DNA from: JALZAI01 sp038207565
GTDB lineage: Bacteria; Actinomycetota; Actinomycetes; Mycobacteriales; Jatrophihabitantaceae
Assembly: GCA_038207565.1 (NCBI GenBank)
Contig: JBBQZQ010000003.1
Location: 62,001-126,000, forward strand
Length of the DNA: 64,000 nt
Reading direction: 5' to 3'
This document shows positions 43,337 through 52,710 of this stretch, piece after piece. The translations under genes and the position numbers were made by a program. Position 1 is the stretch's first letter. Every line of letters begins with the position of its first letter. The notes below the pieces were generated by a model, which saw only the letters and a list, made by a program, of their open reading frames with translations, searched no databases and was not told the DNA's origin.

Positions 43337-44424
43337 AGACGATCCTGATCTGCGCCGTCGTCTCGATGCTCTCGTCCATCCTGATCACACCCCTCGCCGT
43401 GGCGTTCTTCCGACGCCGCGGCTTCGGGCAGGAGATTCGCGACGACGGGCCGCAGACGCATCTGGTCAAGCGGGGCACCCCGACCATGGGCGGCGTGGCC
43501 CTCATCGGTTCGACCGTGCTCGGTTACGCCGCAGCTCACATCTCGATCGCGATCAACGGTGGCGGTGGCCCCAACGCGTCGGGCGTACTGCTGCTCTGGC
43601 TGCTCGTCGGCCTGGGTGGCGTCGGTTTCCTCGACGACTTCATCAAGATCCGCAAGCAACGCAGCCTGGGCCTGCGTGCGCGGGCGAAGTTCGGCGGGCA
43701 GCTACTCGTGGGCGTCGTCTTCGGTGTGTTCGCGCTGATGTTCCGCAATGACCTGGGCCTCACGCCGGCCTCGACCCATCTGTCCTACGTGCGTGACATC
43801 GGGGTACTCGGCCTGGGTTCAGTCGGCTTCGTCGTGCTCGCCTACGTCATAGTCGCTGCCACGTCGAACGCCGTGAACCTCACCGACGGCCTGGACGGAC
43901 TTGCCGCCGGCGCCTCGGCGATGGTGTTCGGCGCCTTCACGCTGATCTCGTTCCTGCAGTTCCGCAACCCGTGCGGTTCAAACCCGGTCGGCGGCTGCTA
44001 CGTGGTGCGGGACCCGCTCGACGTCGCGCTCGTCGCCGCGTCGGCGATGGCCGCCTGCTTCGGTTTCCTCTGGTGGAACGCGTCCCCAGCTCAGATCTTC
44101 ATGGGCGACACGGGGTCCATGGCTCTGGGCGGGCTGATGGCAGGACTGGCGATTCTCACCCACACCGAGCTGCTGCTCGTCGTGCTCGGCGGCCTGTTCG
44201 CCACGGTGACGCTGTCGGGGATCATCCAGACCGGCTGGTTCAAGTACACGCGAAAACGCACCGGTACGGGCAAACGGGTGTTCCGCATGGCTCCGCTGCA
44301 CCACCATTTCGAGCTGGGCGGTTGGGAAGAGGTGACGATCATCGTGCGGTTCTGGATCGTCGCCGGCATCGCGGTCGCGTTCGGGATGGGCCTGTTCTAC
44401 GCGGATTTCATCGGCAATGGATGA
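43333..44424 (+). CDS. mraY: Phospho-MurNAc-pentapeptide transferase
   Basis: 363 residues, integral membrane enzyme with about ten helices. It moves phospho-MurNAc-pentapeptide to undecaprenyl phosphate, making lipid I. FLDDFIKIRKQRSLG carries the DD pair, NAVNLTDGLDGLAAG the NxxNxxDGxDGL motif, and NASPAQIFMGDTGSMALGG and MAPLHHHFELGG (HHH) the remaining signature. The start is GTG 43333, overlapping the murF stop (GTGA). Its stop falls 8 bases inside the murD start, as is usual in this cluster. Confidence 0.97.
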   Translation: MKTILICAVVSMLSSILITPLAVAFFRRRGFGQEIRDDGPQTHLVKRGTPTMGGVALIGSTVLGYAAAHISIAINGGGGPNASGVLLLWLLVGLGGVGFLDDFIKIRKQRSLGLRARAKFGGQLLVGVVFGVFALMFRNDLGLTPASTHLSYVRDIGVLGLGSVGFVVLAYVIVAATSNAVNLTDGLDGLAAGASAMVFGAFTLISFLQFRNPCGSNPVGGCYVVRDPLDVALVAASAMAACFGFLWWNASPAQIFMGDTGSMALGGLMAGLAILTHTELLLVVLGGLFATVTLSGIIQTGWFKYTRKRTGTGKRVFRMAPLHHHFELGGWEEVTIIVRFWIVAGIAVAFGMGLFYADFIGNG

Positions 44425-45769
44425 GCTGCTGTCGCTGTCCGGCACCACCGTGCTGGTCTGCGGAGCTCGCTTCGCGGGGCAGGCCGCCACCCGCGCTCTG
44501 CTAGCCCGCGGTGCCCACGTGCTGCTGTGCGACCGGGACCGGCCGGCGGGCACCCAGGACCTGATCGATGCCGGTGCCGAGTTCCGCGGTGCGCTCGACA
44601 CGCTGCCCGCCGGGGTCTCGCTCGTCGTGACCTCACCCGGTTTCCCGCCGACCAGTCCGCTACTGGTGGACGCGTTGCGACGCGGTGTCGAGGTGCTGGG
44701 CGAGGTCGAGTTCGCCTGGCGGCTGCGCGGAACGAACGCGGCACCCTGGTTGGTCGTCACCGGTACGAACGGCAAGACGACGACCGTGCGGATGACCGAG
44801 TCGATCCTGCGTGCTGCCGGGCTGCATGCCCTCGCCGTCGGCAACGTCGGGGTCTCGGTCATAGACGCGGTGACCGCGGAGCGTCCCTACGACGTGCTCG
44901 CTGTCGAGATGTCGAGCTATCAGCTGTACTGGTCCTCGACGATCCGCCCGGCGGCCGGGGCTGTGCTGAACCTGGCGGAGGACCATCTTGACTGGCACGT
45001 GACGATGGCCGCATATGCCGACGCGAAGGTCAAGGCGTGGCGGGGCGAGGTGGCGATCGGCAACCTCGACGATCCAGCAGTCGCGCAACGCTTCCCACGT
45101 CGTGCCACCTCGCTCGGCTTCACCCTGGCCGACCCCGGACCGGGGGAGTACGGCGTCCGGGACGGCATGCTCATCGACGCGGACGGCGCAATTCTCCTGC
45201 CCGCCGCCGACGTCCATCCGGCCGGTGCCCACAATGTCGCGAACGCGCTCGCCGCCGCCGCGCTCACCGCACGCTTCGCCGATCCCGACGCCGTCGCACG
45301 AGGTTTGCGCGAGTTCGTCCCGGACCCGCACCGCAACCAGCTCCTGTTCGAATCGGGGGGCGTCTGCTGGGTCGATGACAGCAAAGCCACCAACGCCCAC
45401 GCGGCACGCGGGTCGCTGCTCGCCTACCCGCGCATCGTCTGGGTCGCGGGCGGCCAGCTGAAAGGGGCGAGCGTCAACGACCTCGTCGCCGAGATCGCGC
45501 CGCGGCTCGCCGGAGTCGTGCTGCTCGGTGCGGATCGGGCGATCCTGGCCGAGGCGCTGAAGCGACACGCTCCCGAGATACCGCTCATCGAGGTCAGCAA
45601 CGGCGACGATGGGGCCATGCTGGAGGTCGTGCGCGCTGCGGCCGGGCTCGCGAGCCCGGGCGACACAGTCCTGCTCGCTCCCGCCGGCGCCTCCTACGAC
45701 ATGTTCGCCAACTACTCCGCGCGCGGACGGGCCTTCGAGGCGGCCGCGCGCGGGCTCGGAACCGCATGA
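44417..45769 (+). CDS. murD: UDP-MurNAc-L-alanine--D-glutamate ligase
   Basis: 450 residues. It adds D-Glu to UDP-MurNAc-L-Ala. The N-terminal Rossmann domain begins with SGTTVLVCGARFAGQA, the ATP loop is VTGTNGKTTTVRM (about 114-126), and LNLAEDHLDWH and HNVANALAAAALTA followed by WVDDSKATNAHAA are MurD blocks. It overlaps the mraY end by 8 bases and the ftsW start by 4 bases, so translation is coupled. The length is slightly below the 460-480 of many homologues but all motifs are there. Confidence 0.96.
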   Translation: MDELLSLSGTTVLVCGARFAGQAATRALLARGAHVLLCDRDRPAGTQDLIDAGAEFRGALDTLPAGVSLVVTSPGFPPTSPLLVDALRRGVEVLGEVEFAWRLRGTNAAPWLVVTGTNGKTTTVRMTESILRAAGLHALAVGNVGVSVIDAVTAERPYDVLAVEMSSYQLYWSSTIRPAAGAVLNLAEDHLDWHVTMAAYADAKVKAWRGEVAIGNLDDPAVAQRFPRRATSLGFTLADPGPGEYGVRDGMLIDADGAILLPAADVHPAGAHNVANALAAAALTARFADPDAVARGLREFVPDPHRNQLLFESGGVCWVDDSKATNAHAARGSLLAYPRIVWVAGGQLKGASVNDLVAEIAPRLAGVVLLGADRAILAEALKRHAPEIPLIEVSNGDDGAMLEVVRAAAGLASPGDTVLLAPAGASYDMFANYSARGRAFEAAARGLGTA

Positions 45770-47190
45770 GCCTGCTCAGCCAACCCGCCGGTGTACTCGA
45801 TCGGGCGCGCACCTCGTTACGTGGCCAGACACCCGGCGGACAACGCTTCCTCGACCGGCCCTATACCTCGGTGCAGCTGCTCCTGCTTGCCGCCGCCGGG
45901 TTGCTCGGCTTCGGCGTGCTGATGGCGGTGTCGACCACCATCGCCGCTTCGCACGACGGCAGCGGTGCCACGATCTGGACGCAGGTCATCAAGGAAGCCA
46001 TCTTCGTGGCGCTCGGCCTGCCCCTGTTCTGGTTCGCGGTGCGGCTGTCACCGCGTGCCTACCGCTTGCTGGCCTACCCAATGCTGGTGTTGGGGGTCGC
46101 AGCACTGGTGGCAGTGCTGATCCCGGGGATCGGCTTCGGTGTGTTCGGCGCGCGCCGCTGGATCGACATCGGGCCGATGCAGCTGCAGCCGTCCGAGCTG
46201 GCCAAGGTGGGCGTGCTGCTGTGGGGAGCGGATCTACTGGCGCGCAAGCAACAACTCGGCACGCTACGCAAGGCGCGCCACCTGTTCCTGCCGCTCGTGC
46301 CGGGGTTCGCGCTGGTCGCCACGCTGGTGATGCTCGAACCCGACCTCGGCACCACCTGCTGCTACATGCTCATCCTGCTCGGCCTGCTGTGGATGGTCGG
46401 CATGCCGCTGCGCTACTTCGGCGTGGTCGTCTGCCTGGTCGGCGCGGCGATCACGGCTCTCGCCGTGGCTGCGCCGTACCGCCTGGCGCGCCTCACGTCG
46501 TTCACGGACCCGTTCAAGGATGCCAAGGGTGCGGGCTTCCACACGGTCGAAGGCATTTATGCGCTCGCGTCCGGCGGCATCTTCGGCGTGGGGCTCGGCC
46601 AGGGCACCTCGAAGTACGGCTGGGTGCCCAACGCCAATTCGGACTTCGTGTTCGCGATCATCGGTGAGGAACTCGGCCTGCTCGGCTGCCTGATGGTGCT
46701 CGTGCTGTTCGGGACGTTCGCGTACACGGGAATGCGCGTGGCCCGGCGCAGCGCCGACCCGTTCGTGCGCCTGGTCGCCGGTGCCGCGACGGTCTGGCTG
46801 AGCGGGCAGGCGGTCATCAACATCGGGTACGTGACGGGTCTGCTGCCCGTCACGGGCATCCCGCTGCCCTTCATCTCCGCAGGCGGGACGTCACTGCTGG
46901 CCTCGTTCTTCGTGCTCGGCATGCTGGTGTCCTTTGCCCGGCACGAGGCGCCGGCGGTCGCCGCGGCGAGGCGTGCCGAGCGGCTGGGGCAGCGTTCGCG
47001 CCTGCAACGCTGGCTACGGCTGCCGGTTCCCAAGCAATACGTGCCGCCGCGGCGCCGCCCGGGAGCCGCCGTGAGCACCCATCCGTCCCCCGCCAAGCCG
47101 TCCCCCGCCAAGCCGTCCCCGGCCAAGCCGCGGCCCGCCAAGCCGTCCCCCGCCAAGCCGTCCCCGGCCAAGCCGCGGAGGCCGCGGTGA
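45766..47190 (+). CDS. ftsW: SEDS-family septal glycosyltransferase FtsW
   Basis: 474 residues with about ten membrane helices. FtsW polymerises lipid II at the septum together with a class B PBP (pbpB here). ARRWIDIGPMQLQPSELAKVG, MLEPDLGTTCC and IPLPFISAGGTSLLASF are the SEDS family blocks; NSDFVFAIIGEELGLLG is the conserved loop. The last 40 residues are seven proline-serine-alanine-lysine units (PSPAK or RPAK) encoded by a 15-bp tandem repeat at about 47088-47175, a variable cytoplasmic tail. Start ATG overlaps the murD stop and the end overlaps murG by 4 bases. Confidence 0.95.
   Translation: MSLLSQPAGVLDRARTSLRGQTPGGQRFLDRPYTSVQLLLLAAAGLLGFGVLMAVSTTIAASHDGSGATIWTQVIKEAIFVALGLPLFWFAVRLSPRAYRLLAYPMLVLGVAALVAVLIPGIGFGVFGARRWIDIGPMQLQPSELAKVGVLLWGADLLARKQQLGTLRKARHLFLPLVPGFALVATLVMLEPDLGTTCCYMLILLGLLWMVGMPLRYFGVVVCLVGAAITALAVAAPYRLARLTSFTDPFKDAKGAGFHTVEGIYALASGGIFGVGLGQGTSKYGWVPNANSDFVFAIIGEELGLLGCLMVLVLFGTFAYTGMRVARRSADPFVRLVAGAATVWLSGQAVINIGYVTGLLPVTGIPLPFISAGGTSLLASFFVLGMLVSFARHEAPAVAAARRAERLGQRSRLQRWLRLPVPKQYVPPRRRPGAAVSTHPSPAKPSPAKPSPAKPRPAKPSPAKPSPAKPRRPR
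47088..47175 (+). repeat. 15-bp tandem repeat encoding the FtsW tail
   Basis: About six copies of TCCCC(C/G)GCCAAGCCG, some GCGG variants, encode (P-S-P-A-K)n at the C-terminus of FtsW. The reading frame is unaffected by copy number changes, so length variation between strains is likely. Confidence 0.85.
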
Positions 47191-48308
47191 ACCCACGCTC
47201 GGACGCGCCGCGCGTCGTCGTCGCCGGCGGCCACTCAGCCGGTCACATCGAGCCGGCGATGAACTTCGCGGATGCACTGCGCCGTCTCGATCCACGTGCC
47301 GTGATCACCGCGCTCGGTACCGAACGCGGGCTGGACACCACGCTGATCCCGGCACGCGGTTACGCCCTCGAACTGATCCCGCCCGTCCCCCTGCCGCGAC
47401 GGCTGAACGGAGCGCTGCTCGCGACCCCGGGCAAGCTCCGTAAGTCGGTGCAGGCGGTGTCGGCGGTACTGGACCGCGTCGGCGCTGAGGTGGTCGTCGG
47501 CTTCGGCGGGTACGTCGCGATGCCCGCCTACGTCGCCGCCCGGCGCAAGGGCATCCCCATCGTGATCCACGAAGCGAACGCCCGGCCGGGCGTCGCCAAC
47601 CGCGTCGCCGCACGCATGACGACACATGTGTTCACGGCGTCGCCGGTCGTGCGCCTGGCCCACGCGACTCCGATCGGCATCCCGCTGCGTCCTGCGATCG
47701 CGACCTTGGACCGGGAAGCCGACCGCGCGGGTGCCCGGGCGCATTTCGGGCTCGACCCCGACGGTCCGGTGCTGCTCGTGACGGGCGGTTCGCAGGGGGC
47801 GCGCGCCATCAACTGGGCGGCCTCGTCGGCCGTCGCAGACCTGCGTGCGGCCGGCATCCAGGTGCTGCACATCGCCGGTCCCAAGAACACCGTGTCGGTG
47901 CCGGCCGGGACGCCGCCCTATGTCGTCGTCGCGTACGTGGACGGCATGCAGCAGGCTTATGCAGCGGCGGATTTCGCAATCTGCCGTGCCGGTGCGATGA
48001 CGTGCGCCGAATTGAGTGCCGTCGGGCTGCCCGCGGCCTACGTGCCGTTCCCGCTGCGTGGCGCCGAACAGCGCTTCAATGCCGAACCGATCGTCGCTGC
48101 CGGTGGCGGCGTGCTGGTCGAGGACGCCGAGCTGACCCCGGCGTGGATCGCCCGCGAAGTCATCGCGCGCATGATCGATCCGGGTCGCCTCGCGCACCTG
48201 GCCCGATGCGCCGCCTCGACCGGCGCCCGCGACGCCGACGTCGTCCTGGCCCGCCACGTGCTGAGCGTGGTCGCCGAACACCGGCGCTTTCCGGGACGCG
48301 TCCGATGA
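47187..48308 (+). CDS. murG: UDP-GlcNAc:undecaprenyl-PP-MurNAc GlcNAc transferase
   Basis: 373 residues, GT28. It makes lipid II at the inner membrane face. VVVAGGHSAGHIEPAMNFAD is the N-terminal glycine loop (often GGTGGH-like), VVGFGGYVAMPAYVAA and EANARPGVANR are the acceptor half, and LLVTGGSQGARAINW with ICRAGAMTCAELSAVGLPA and PLRGAEQRFNAEPI is the UDP-GlcNAc half. Start GTG 47187 overlaps the ftsW stop and the end overlaps murC by 4 bases. The membrane-association patch is not obvious from sequence. Confidence 0.95.
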   Translation: MNPRSDAPRVVVAGGHSAGHIEPAMNFADALRRLDPRAVITALGTERGLDTTLIPARGYALELIPPVPLPRRLNGALLATPGKLRKSVQAVSAVLDRVGAEVVVGFGGYVAMPAYVAARRKGIPIVIHEANARPGVANRVAARMTTHVFTASPVVRLAHATPIGIPLRPAIATLDREADRAGARAHFGLDPDGPVLLVTGGSQGARAINWAASSAVADLRAAGIQVLHIAGPKNTVSVPAGTPPYVVVAYVDGMQQAYAAADFAICRAGAMTCAELSAVGLPAAYVPFPLRGAEQRFNAEPIVAAGGGVLVEDAELTPAWIAREVIARMIDPGRLAHLARCAASTGARDADVVLARHVLSVVAEHRRFPGRVR

Positions 48309-49810
48309 CCGAGCGCCCGACGCAGGACGCAGCATCCGGACGGCCTGCCGACTGGGCCGCTCCGGGCGCTCGGCTCGTGCAGAGTGCGGCGACCGATGTC
48401 ATCCCGCGGCTCGCGGAGCTCGGACGGACGCACATCATCGGGATCGCGGGTGCGGGAATGAGCGGGCTCGCCCGCATCCTGCTCGAACGCGGCGTCACCG
48501 TCAGCGGGTGCGAGGCGCGCGATTCGCTCGGTGTGCACGCCCTGCGGGCGCTCGGTGCGACGGTCGACATCGGCCACTCCGTCGCGCATCTCGAGCACGT
48601 CGACACGTTCGTCTACACGACCGCGATCAGCCCGAAGCATCCTGAATTCGTCGCCGCGCGGGAGAGCGGCCTGCGCGTGCTGCGCCGAGCAGCTGCCCTG
48701 GCCGCAGCCCTCGAGGATCGCCGCTGCGTCGCGATCTCGGGCACGCACGGCAAGACGACGACCACGTCACTGCTCACCGTCGGCGCTCAGGCCTGCGGTG
48801 TGGACCCGTCCTTCGCGATCGGCGGTAACCTCTACGAGACCGGACGCAACGCCCATCTCGGTACCGGTGATCTGGCGATCGTCGAGGCAGACGAGAGCGA
48901 CGGCTCGTTCCTGCTCACCCGCCCTGCGCTCGCAGTCGTGACCAATGTCGAGGCCGACCACCTCGAGAACCACGGTGATCTTGAAGGCGTGTTCCGGGCT
49001 TTCGAGCAGTTCGTCGACCGCATCGAACCCGGCGGCCTGCTGCTGACGTGCGCCGACGACCCCGGCGCACGCCGCATCGCTGACTACGCGCGCGCCTCCG
49101 GCAGAACGATGCGTTCCTATGGCGAGAGCGCGGACGCCGAGGTGCGGGTCAGCGGTGTGCTCGCGTTGCCCGACGCCGTCGAGTTCGATGTCGAGATGCC
49201 CGTGTTGGGCGACCGCCACGTCCGCGTCGGCGCGCTCATCGGGCGGCACATGGCACTCAACGCTGCAGCTGCGCTCGCTCTGGCCGTCGAACTGGGTCTC
49301 GACGCGGATACGGTCATCGGCGCGTGGGCCGGCTTCGGTGGGGTGCACCGCCGGTTCGAGTCCCACGGCATCGGGGGCGGGGTGCGCGTATACGACGACT
49401 ACGCGCACCATCCCACCGAGATCGCGGCCTCGCTGACCGCGGCGCGAGCTGCAGCCGGGGCAGCCGGACGTCTCATTGCGGTGTTCCAACCCGGCACGTA
49501 CAGCCGTACGCAGACCTTCGCGCACGAATTCGCCGAAGCCATGGCCATCGCCGACATCGCGATCGTCATGGACATCTTCCCCGCCCGCGAGGAACCCATT
49601 CCTGGAGTCACCGGCGCCACCATCAGTGATCTCATCCGGTTGCCGTCGGACTCGGTCGTGTACGAGCCCAGTTTCGGTGCGGTCGCCGAACGCATTGCTT
49701 CGCTCTCGAGACCGGGCGACCTCGTCCTCACGATGGGGATCGGCAATGTCTACCTGCTGTGCGACGACATCCGTGACGAGTGCGCACGTCGTCAGCAGGA
49801 TTCGTCGTGA
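48305..49810 (+). CDS. murC: UDP-MurNAc--L-alanine ligase
   Basis: 501 residues. It starts the stem peptide by adding L-Ala to UDP-MurNAc. IIGIAGAGMSGLARILLE binds UDP-sugar, the ATP loop is ISGTHGKTTTTSLL (about 145-158), EADESDGSFLL and TNVEADHLENHGD follow, and VYDDYAHHPTEIAAS and VFQPGTYSRTQTF mark MurC. The 40-residue N-terminal extension (TERPTQDAASGRPADWAAPG) is longer than in many homologues. The ATG overlaps the murG stop; the stop overlaps ftsQ by 4 bases. Confidence 0.96.
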   Translation: MTERPTQDAASGRPADWAAPGARLVQSAATDVIPRLAELGRTHIIGIAGAGMSGLARILLERGVTVSGCEARDSLGVHALRALGATVDIGHSVAHLEHVDTFVYTTAISPKHPEFVAARESGLRVLRRAAALAAALEDRRCVAISGTHGKTTTTSLLTVGAQACGVDPSFAIGGNLYETGRNAHLGTGDLAIVEADESDGSFLLTRPALAVVTNVEADHLENHGDLEGVFRAFEQFVDRIEPGGLLLTCADDPGARRIADYARASGRTMRSYGESADAEVRVSGVLALPDAVEFDVEMPVLGDRHVRVGALIGRHMALNAAAALALAVELGLDADTVIGAWAGFGGVHRRFESHGIGGGVRVYDDYAHHPTEIAASLTAARAAAGAAGRLIAVFQPGTYSRTQTFAHEFAEAMAIADIAIVMDIFPAREEPIPGVTGATISDLIRLPSDSVVYEPSFGAVAERIASLSRPGDLVLTMGIGNVYLLCDDIRDECARRQQDSS

Positions 49811-50538
49811 GCACCGCCCTTTCCCCGGCGCGCGGCGCCGATCCCGACGAGGACGACACGGTTCCTGCCGGGAGTCGACGGCGTCGGTTGCTCCTCGTCG
49901 TCCTCGCTGTCGTCGTACTCGCCGCGATCGCCACCTACGTGGTCGCGTTCAGCCCGGCCTTCGCGACGCGGACGGTGACCGTGCGGGGAGCGACCGGAAC
50001 GCTGGCCGCGCAGGTGATGCGGGTGGCGGCGGTCGACCGCTCGACACCGCTACTGCGCCTGGACACCGCCGCCGTGGCCGTGCGGGTGCGCACGATCGCT
50101 GAGATCGCCGCGGCGCAGGTGAGCACGTCGTTCCCGTCCACCGTCGAGATCACGGTGTCGCGGCGTGTCGCGGTCGGCGTCGTGAGCGAGGGCTCCGGCT
50201 ATCTGCTCGTCGACCGGACCGGCATTCAATACGCCACCGTCCGCACCCGTCCGACGGGACTACCGCTCTTCGTCGTCCCGAGCGGCGAGAGCGCACGGGC
50301 GAGCAGCGCGGCAGTGGCTACCGTCGCTGCCGCATTGCCGGGGCGGCTGCGCGGGCGCATCGTGTCGATCCAGGCGCTCGACCCGTCGGCGATCACGCTG
50401 TTGCTCCAGAACGGTCGCATCGTGCGGTGGGGAAGCGCAGCGCGCAGCGGCCTCAAGGCGCGCATCCTGCCCACGTTGCTGACGCAGGACGGCAGCCAGT
50501 TCGACGTGACCGATCCGGGTCGGCCCTTCAGCCGCTGA
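49807..50538 (+). CDS. ftsQ: Cell division protein FtsQ (POTRA/FtsQ-type)
   Basis: 243 residues. A basic cytoplasmic tail precedes one membrane helix (about residues 27-48), then a POTRA domain (SPAFATRTVTVRGATGT to AAQVSTSFPSTVEITVSRR) and a beta domain ending GRPFSR. It links the septal wall synthases to the divisome. GTG 49807 overlaps the murC stop (GTGA) and is used instead of the upstream 49780 start. No ftsA gene follows, as expected in actinobacteria. ftsZ begins 165 bases later with its own promoter. Confidence 0.92.
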   Translation: MSTALSPARGADPDEDDTVPAGSRRRRLLLVVLAVVVLAAIATYVVAFSPAFATRTVTVRGATGTLAAQVMRVAAVDRSTPLLRLDTAAVAVRVRTIAEIAAAQVSTSFPSTVEITVSRRVAVGVVSEGSGYLLVDRTGIQYATVRTRPTGLPLFVVPSGESARASSAAVATVAAALPGRLRGRIVSIQALDPSAITLLLQNGRIVRWGSAARSGLKARILPTLLTQDGSQFDVTDPGRPFSR

Positions 50539-50627
50539 TCGAGACTTCGCGCGGGTTGCGGCGTGTCGTCGGCGCGCCTGCATCGGATCTCCCACGCTGC
50601 GGCCTAACTTCGGTCTCAGCACCCAGG

Positions 50628-50633
50628 TTGACA
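50628..50633 (+). promoter_or_regulatory. Conserved-looking element (TTGACA) upstream of ftsZ
   Basis: TTGACATAACGTTAAGCG at 50628-50645, with the palindrome TAACGTTA, resembles the conserved sequence before ftsZ in actinobacteria. TTGACA would be a -35 box, but no convincing -10 at 16-18 bases follows. The ribosome-binding site CAGGAG lies close to ATG 50704. Confidence 0.45.
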
Positions 50634-50703
50634 TAACGTTAAGCGTCTACTTGAGGGTGAGAGTACGGGCCACCAGCGGAACACGAAGACACAGGAGCCA
50701 CCC

Positions 50704-51936
50704 ATGACAGCACCGCACAACTATCTGGCGGTCATCAAGGTCGTCGGTGTCGGCGGCGGCGGCGTCAATGCCGTCAACCGGATGATCGAGGTCGGCCTCA
50801 AGGGCGTGGAGTTCATCGCGGTGAACACCGATGCCCAGGCCCTGCTGATGAGCGATGCCGACGTCAAGCTCGACGTCGGTCGCGAGCTCACCCGCGGTCT
50901 CGGCGCCGGTGCGCAGCCGGAGGTCGGCCGCAAGGCCGCCGAAGACCACCGCGACGAACTCGAAGAGGTGCTCAAGGGTGCCGACATGGTGTTCGTGACC
51001 GCCGGCGAGGGCGGCGGCACCGGGACCGGCGGCGCTCCTGTCGTGGCCAGCATCGCCCGCAAGCTCGGGGCGCTGACCATCGGCGTGGTCACCCGCCCGT
51101 TCAGCTTCGAGGGCAAGAAGCGGGCGAGCCAGGCCGAGGAAGGCATCGAGCTGCTGCGCTCCGAGTGCGACACGCTCATCGTGATCCCGAACGATCGCCT
51201 GCTGCAGATCAGTGAGCGCACCGTCAGCGTCATGGACGCCTTCCGCAGCGCCGACCAGGTGCTGCTCTCCGGGGTCCAGGGCATCACCGACCTGATCACG
51301 ACGCCAGGCCTGATCAACCTCGACTTCGCCGACGTCAAGAGCGTGATGAGCGGGGCGGGCTCGGCGCTGATGGGCATCGGCTCGGCTCGCGGCGACAGCC
51401 GTGCACGCCAGGCCGCGGAGATCGCCATTGCCAGCCCGCTGCTCGAGGCGAGTATGGACGGCGCGCGCGGCGTGCTGCTCTCGATCTACGGCGGCTCGGA
51501 CCTCGGGCTGTTCGAGATCAACGAGGCGGCTTCACTGGTCGCCGAGGCGGCGCACCCCGAGGCCAACATCATCTTCGGCGCCGTCATCGACGACACGCTG
51601 GGCGACGAGGTCAAGGTGACGGTCATCGCGGCCGGGTTCGACAGCGGGCAGCTGCCCTACAAGAAGGTCGACGTGCGGCGCGAGCTCGATGCGGCGGCGC
51701 GGCGCGGCGACAACCCGGCCCCGGCGGGCGGCGTGGCGAACGGCGCGACCGCCCTGGGCAGCCCGATGCCGCAGGCGCGTCCCGCACAGCCGCAGCCGAG
51801 CTACTCGGCGACGGCGAACTACTCGGCCCCGCAGGCGCAGCACCCGCCGCAGAACCACACTGCTCCTGCCCCGAATGGCTCGCGTGCCCCGGTGGGTCTC
51901 GACGACGATCTGGACGTGCCCGACTTCCTGAAGTGA
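50704..51936 (+). CDS. ftsZ: Cell division GTPase FtsZ
   Basis: 410 residues. FtsZ polymerises into the division ring. KVVGVGGGGVNAVNRM is the nucleotide-binding start, GEGGGTGTGGAP (residues 101-112) the tubulin signature, and NLDFADVKSVMSGAGSALMG the T7 synergy loop. A glycine/proline/alanine-rich linker (about residues 330-395) ends in the conserved tail DDDLDVPDFLK, which in actinobacteria binds SepF. The ATG has CAGGAG upstream; the stop overlaps the yggS start. The gene directly after ftsZ is normally pgeF/ylmD in this phylum, but here it is yggS. Confidence 0.98.
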   Translation: MTAPHNYLAVIKVVGVGGGGVNAVNRMIEVGLKGVEFIAVNTDAQALLMSDADVKLDVGRELTRGLGAGAQPEVGRKAAEDHRDELEEVLKGADMVFVTAGEGGGTGTGGAPVVASIARKLGALTIGVVTRPFSFEGKKRASQAEEGIELLRSECDTLIVIPNDRLLQISERTVSVMDAFRSADQVLLSGVQGITDLITTPGLINLDFADVKSVMSGAGSALMGIGSARGDSRARQAAEIAIASPLLEASMDGARGVLLSIYGGSDLGLFEINEAASLVAEAAHPEANIIFGAVIDDTLGDEVKVTVIAAGFDSGQLPYKKVDVRRELDAAARRGDNPAPAGGVANGATALGSPMPQARPAQPQPSYSATANYSAPQAQHPPQNHTAPAPNGSRAPVGLDDDLDVPDFLK

Positions 51937-52649
51937 GCCGTCGTGACGAACTGCAAGCGACCCTCGCCCTCGTCCGGGAACAGATTGCGGACGCGTGCGA
52001 GCGGGCCGGGCGTGCCCCAGAGTCGGTCACGTTGATCGCGGTGACCAAGACCTACCCGGCGTCCGACGTCGTCGCGCTCGCCGATCTCGGCGTGGCCGAC
52101 GTGGGGGAGAGCCGCGCCCAGGAAGCCTCGGCAAAGGTTGTCGAGGTTGCCGAGATGCTCGGTGCGGACCGGGTCGCACCGCGCTGGCATTTCGTCGGAC
52201 GGCTGCAGTCACGCAAGGCCCGCTCGGTCGCCGCGTACGCACAGTGCGTGCATTCCCTGGACAGGGTCGAGCTGGTGTCACGGCTGGGCGACGGAGCGCG
52301 GCGGGCAGGGCGCGGGTCGCTGCAGGTATTCGTGCAGGTCAGCCTGGACGGCGACCCCGAGCGCGGCGGTGTGGCGAGCGAGGGCATCGCCTCGCTCGCC
52401 GATGCCGTCGCCGAGGAACCCGACCTCGCGCTGCGTGGCGTGATGGCGGTCGCCCCGATGGGCGCGGATCCCGAGGCGGCGTTCGCGGATCTCGCGGCGG
52501 CCGCACAACGGTTGCAGCGAGATCACCCATACGCCGACGCGATCTCGGCGGGCATGAGCGCCGACCTCGCTGCGGCGATCAAGAACGGTTCGACACACGT
52601 TCGAGTCGGATCGGCGTTGCTCGGTCGACGAGAGCCCTCGTTCGACTAA
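51933..52649 (+). CDS. yggS: PLP homeostasis protein (YggS/PROSC family)
   Basis: 238 residues, alanine-racemase-like PLP-binding barrel. It carries PLP and influences vitamin B6 and amino-acid balance. LIAVTKTYPASDVV contains the PLP lysine, HFVGRLQSRKARSV is the family signature, and MSADLAAAIKNGSTHVRVGSALLG ends the barrel (phosphate cradle). It starts with GTG, overlapping the ftsZ stop by 4 bases, so the two are translationally coupled. In related bacteria the same gene (ylmE) sits two genes after ftsZ. Confidence 0.94.
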   Translation: MSRRDELQATLALVREQIADACERAGRAPESVTLIAVTKTYPASDVVALADLGVADVGESRAQEASAKVVEVAEMLGADRVAPRWHFVGRLQSRKARSVAAYAQCVHSLDRVELVSRLGDGARRAGRGSLQVFVQVSLDGDPERGGVASEGIASLADAVAEEPDLALRGVMAVAPMGADPEAAFADLAAAAQRLQRDHPYADAISAGMSADLAAAIKNGSTHVRVGSALLGRREPSFD

Positions 52650-52710
52650 CGTCCAGCCCACCGCCCAGCAGGGCGATGGCCCGCACCACCACGACATTCT
52701 GGAGGAACCG

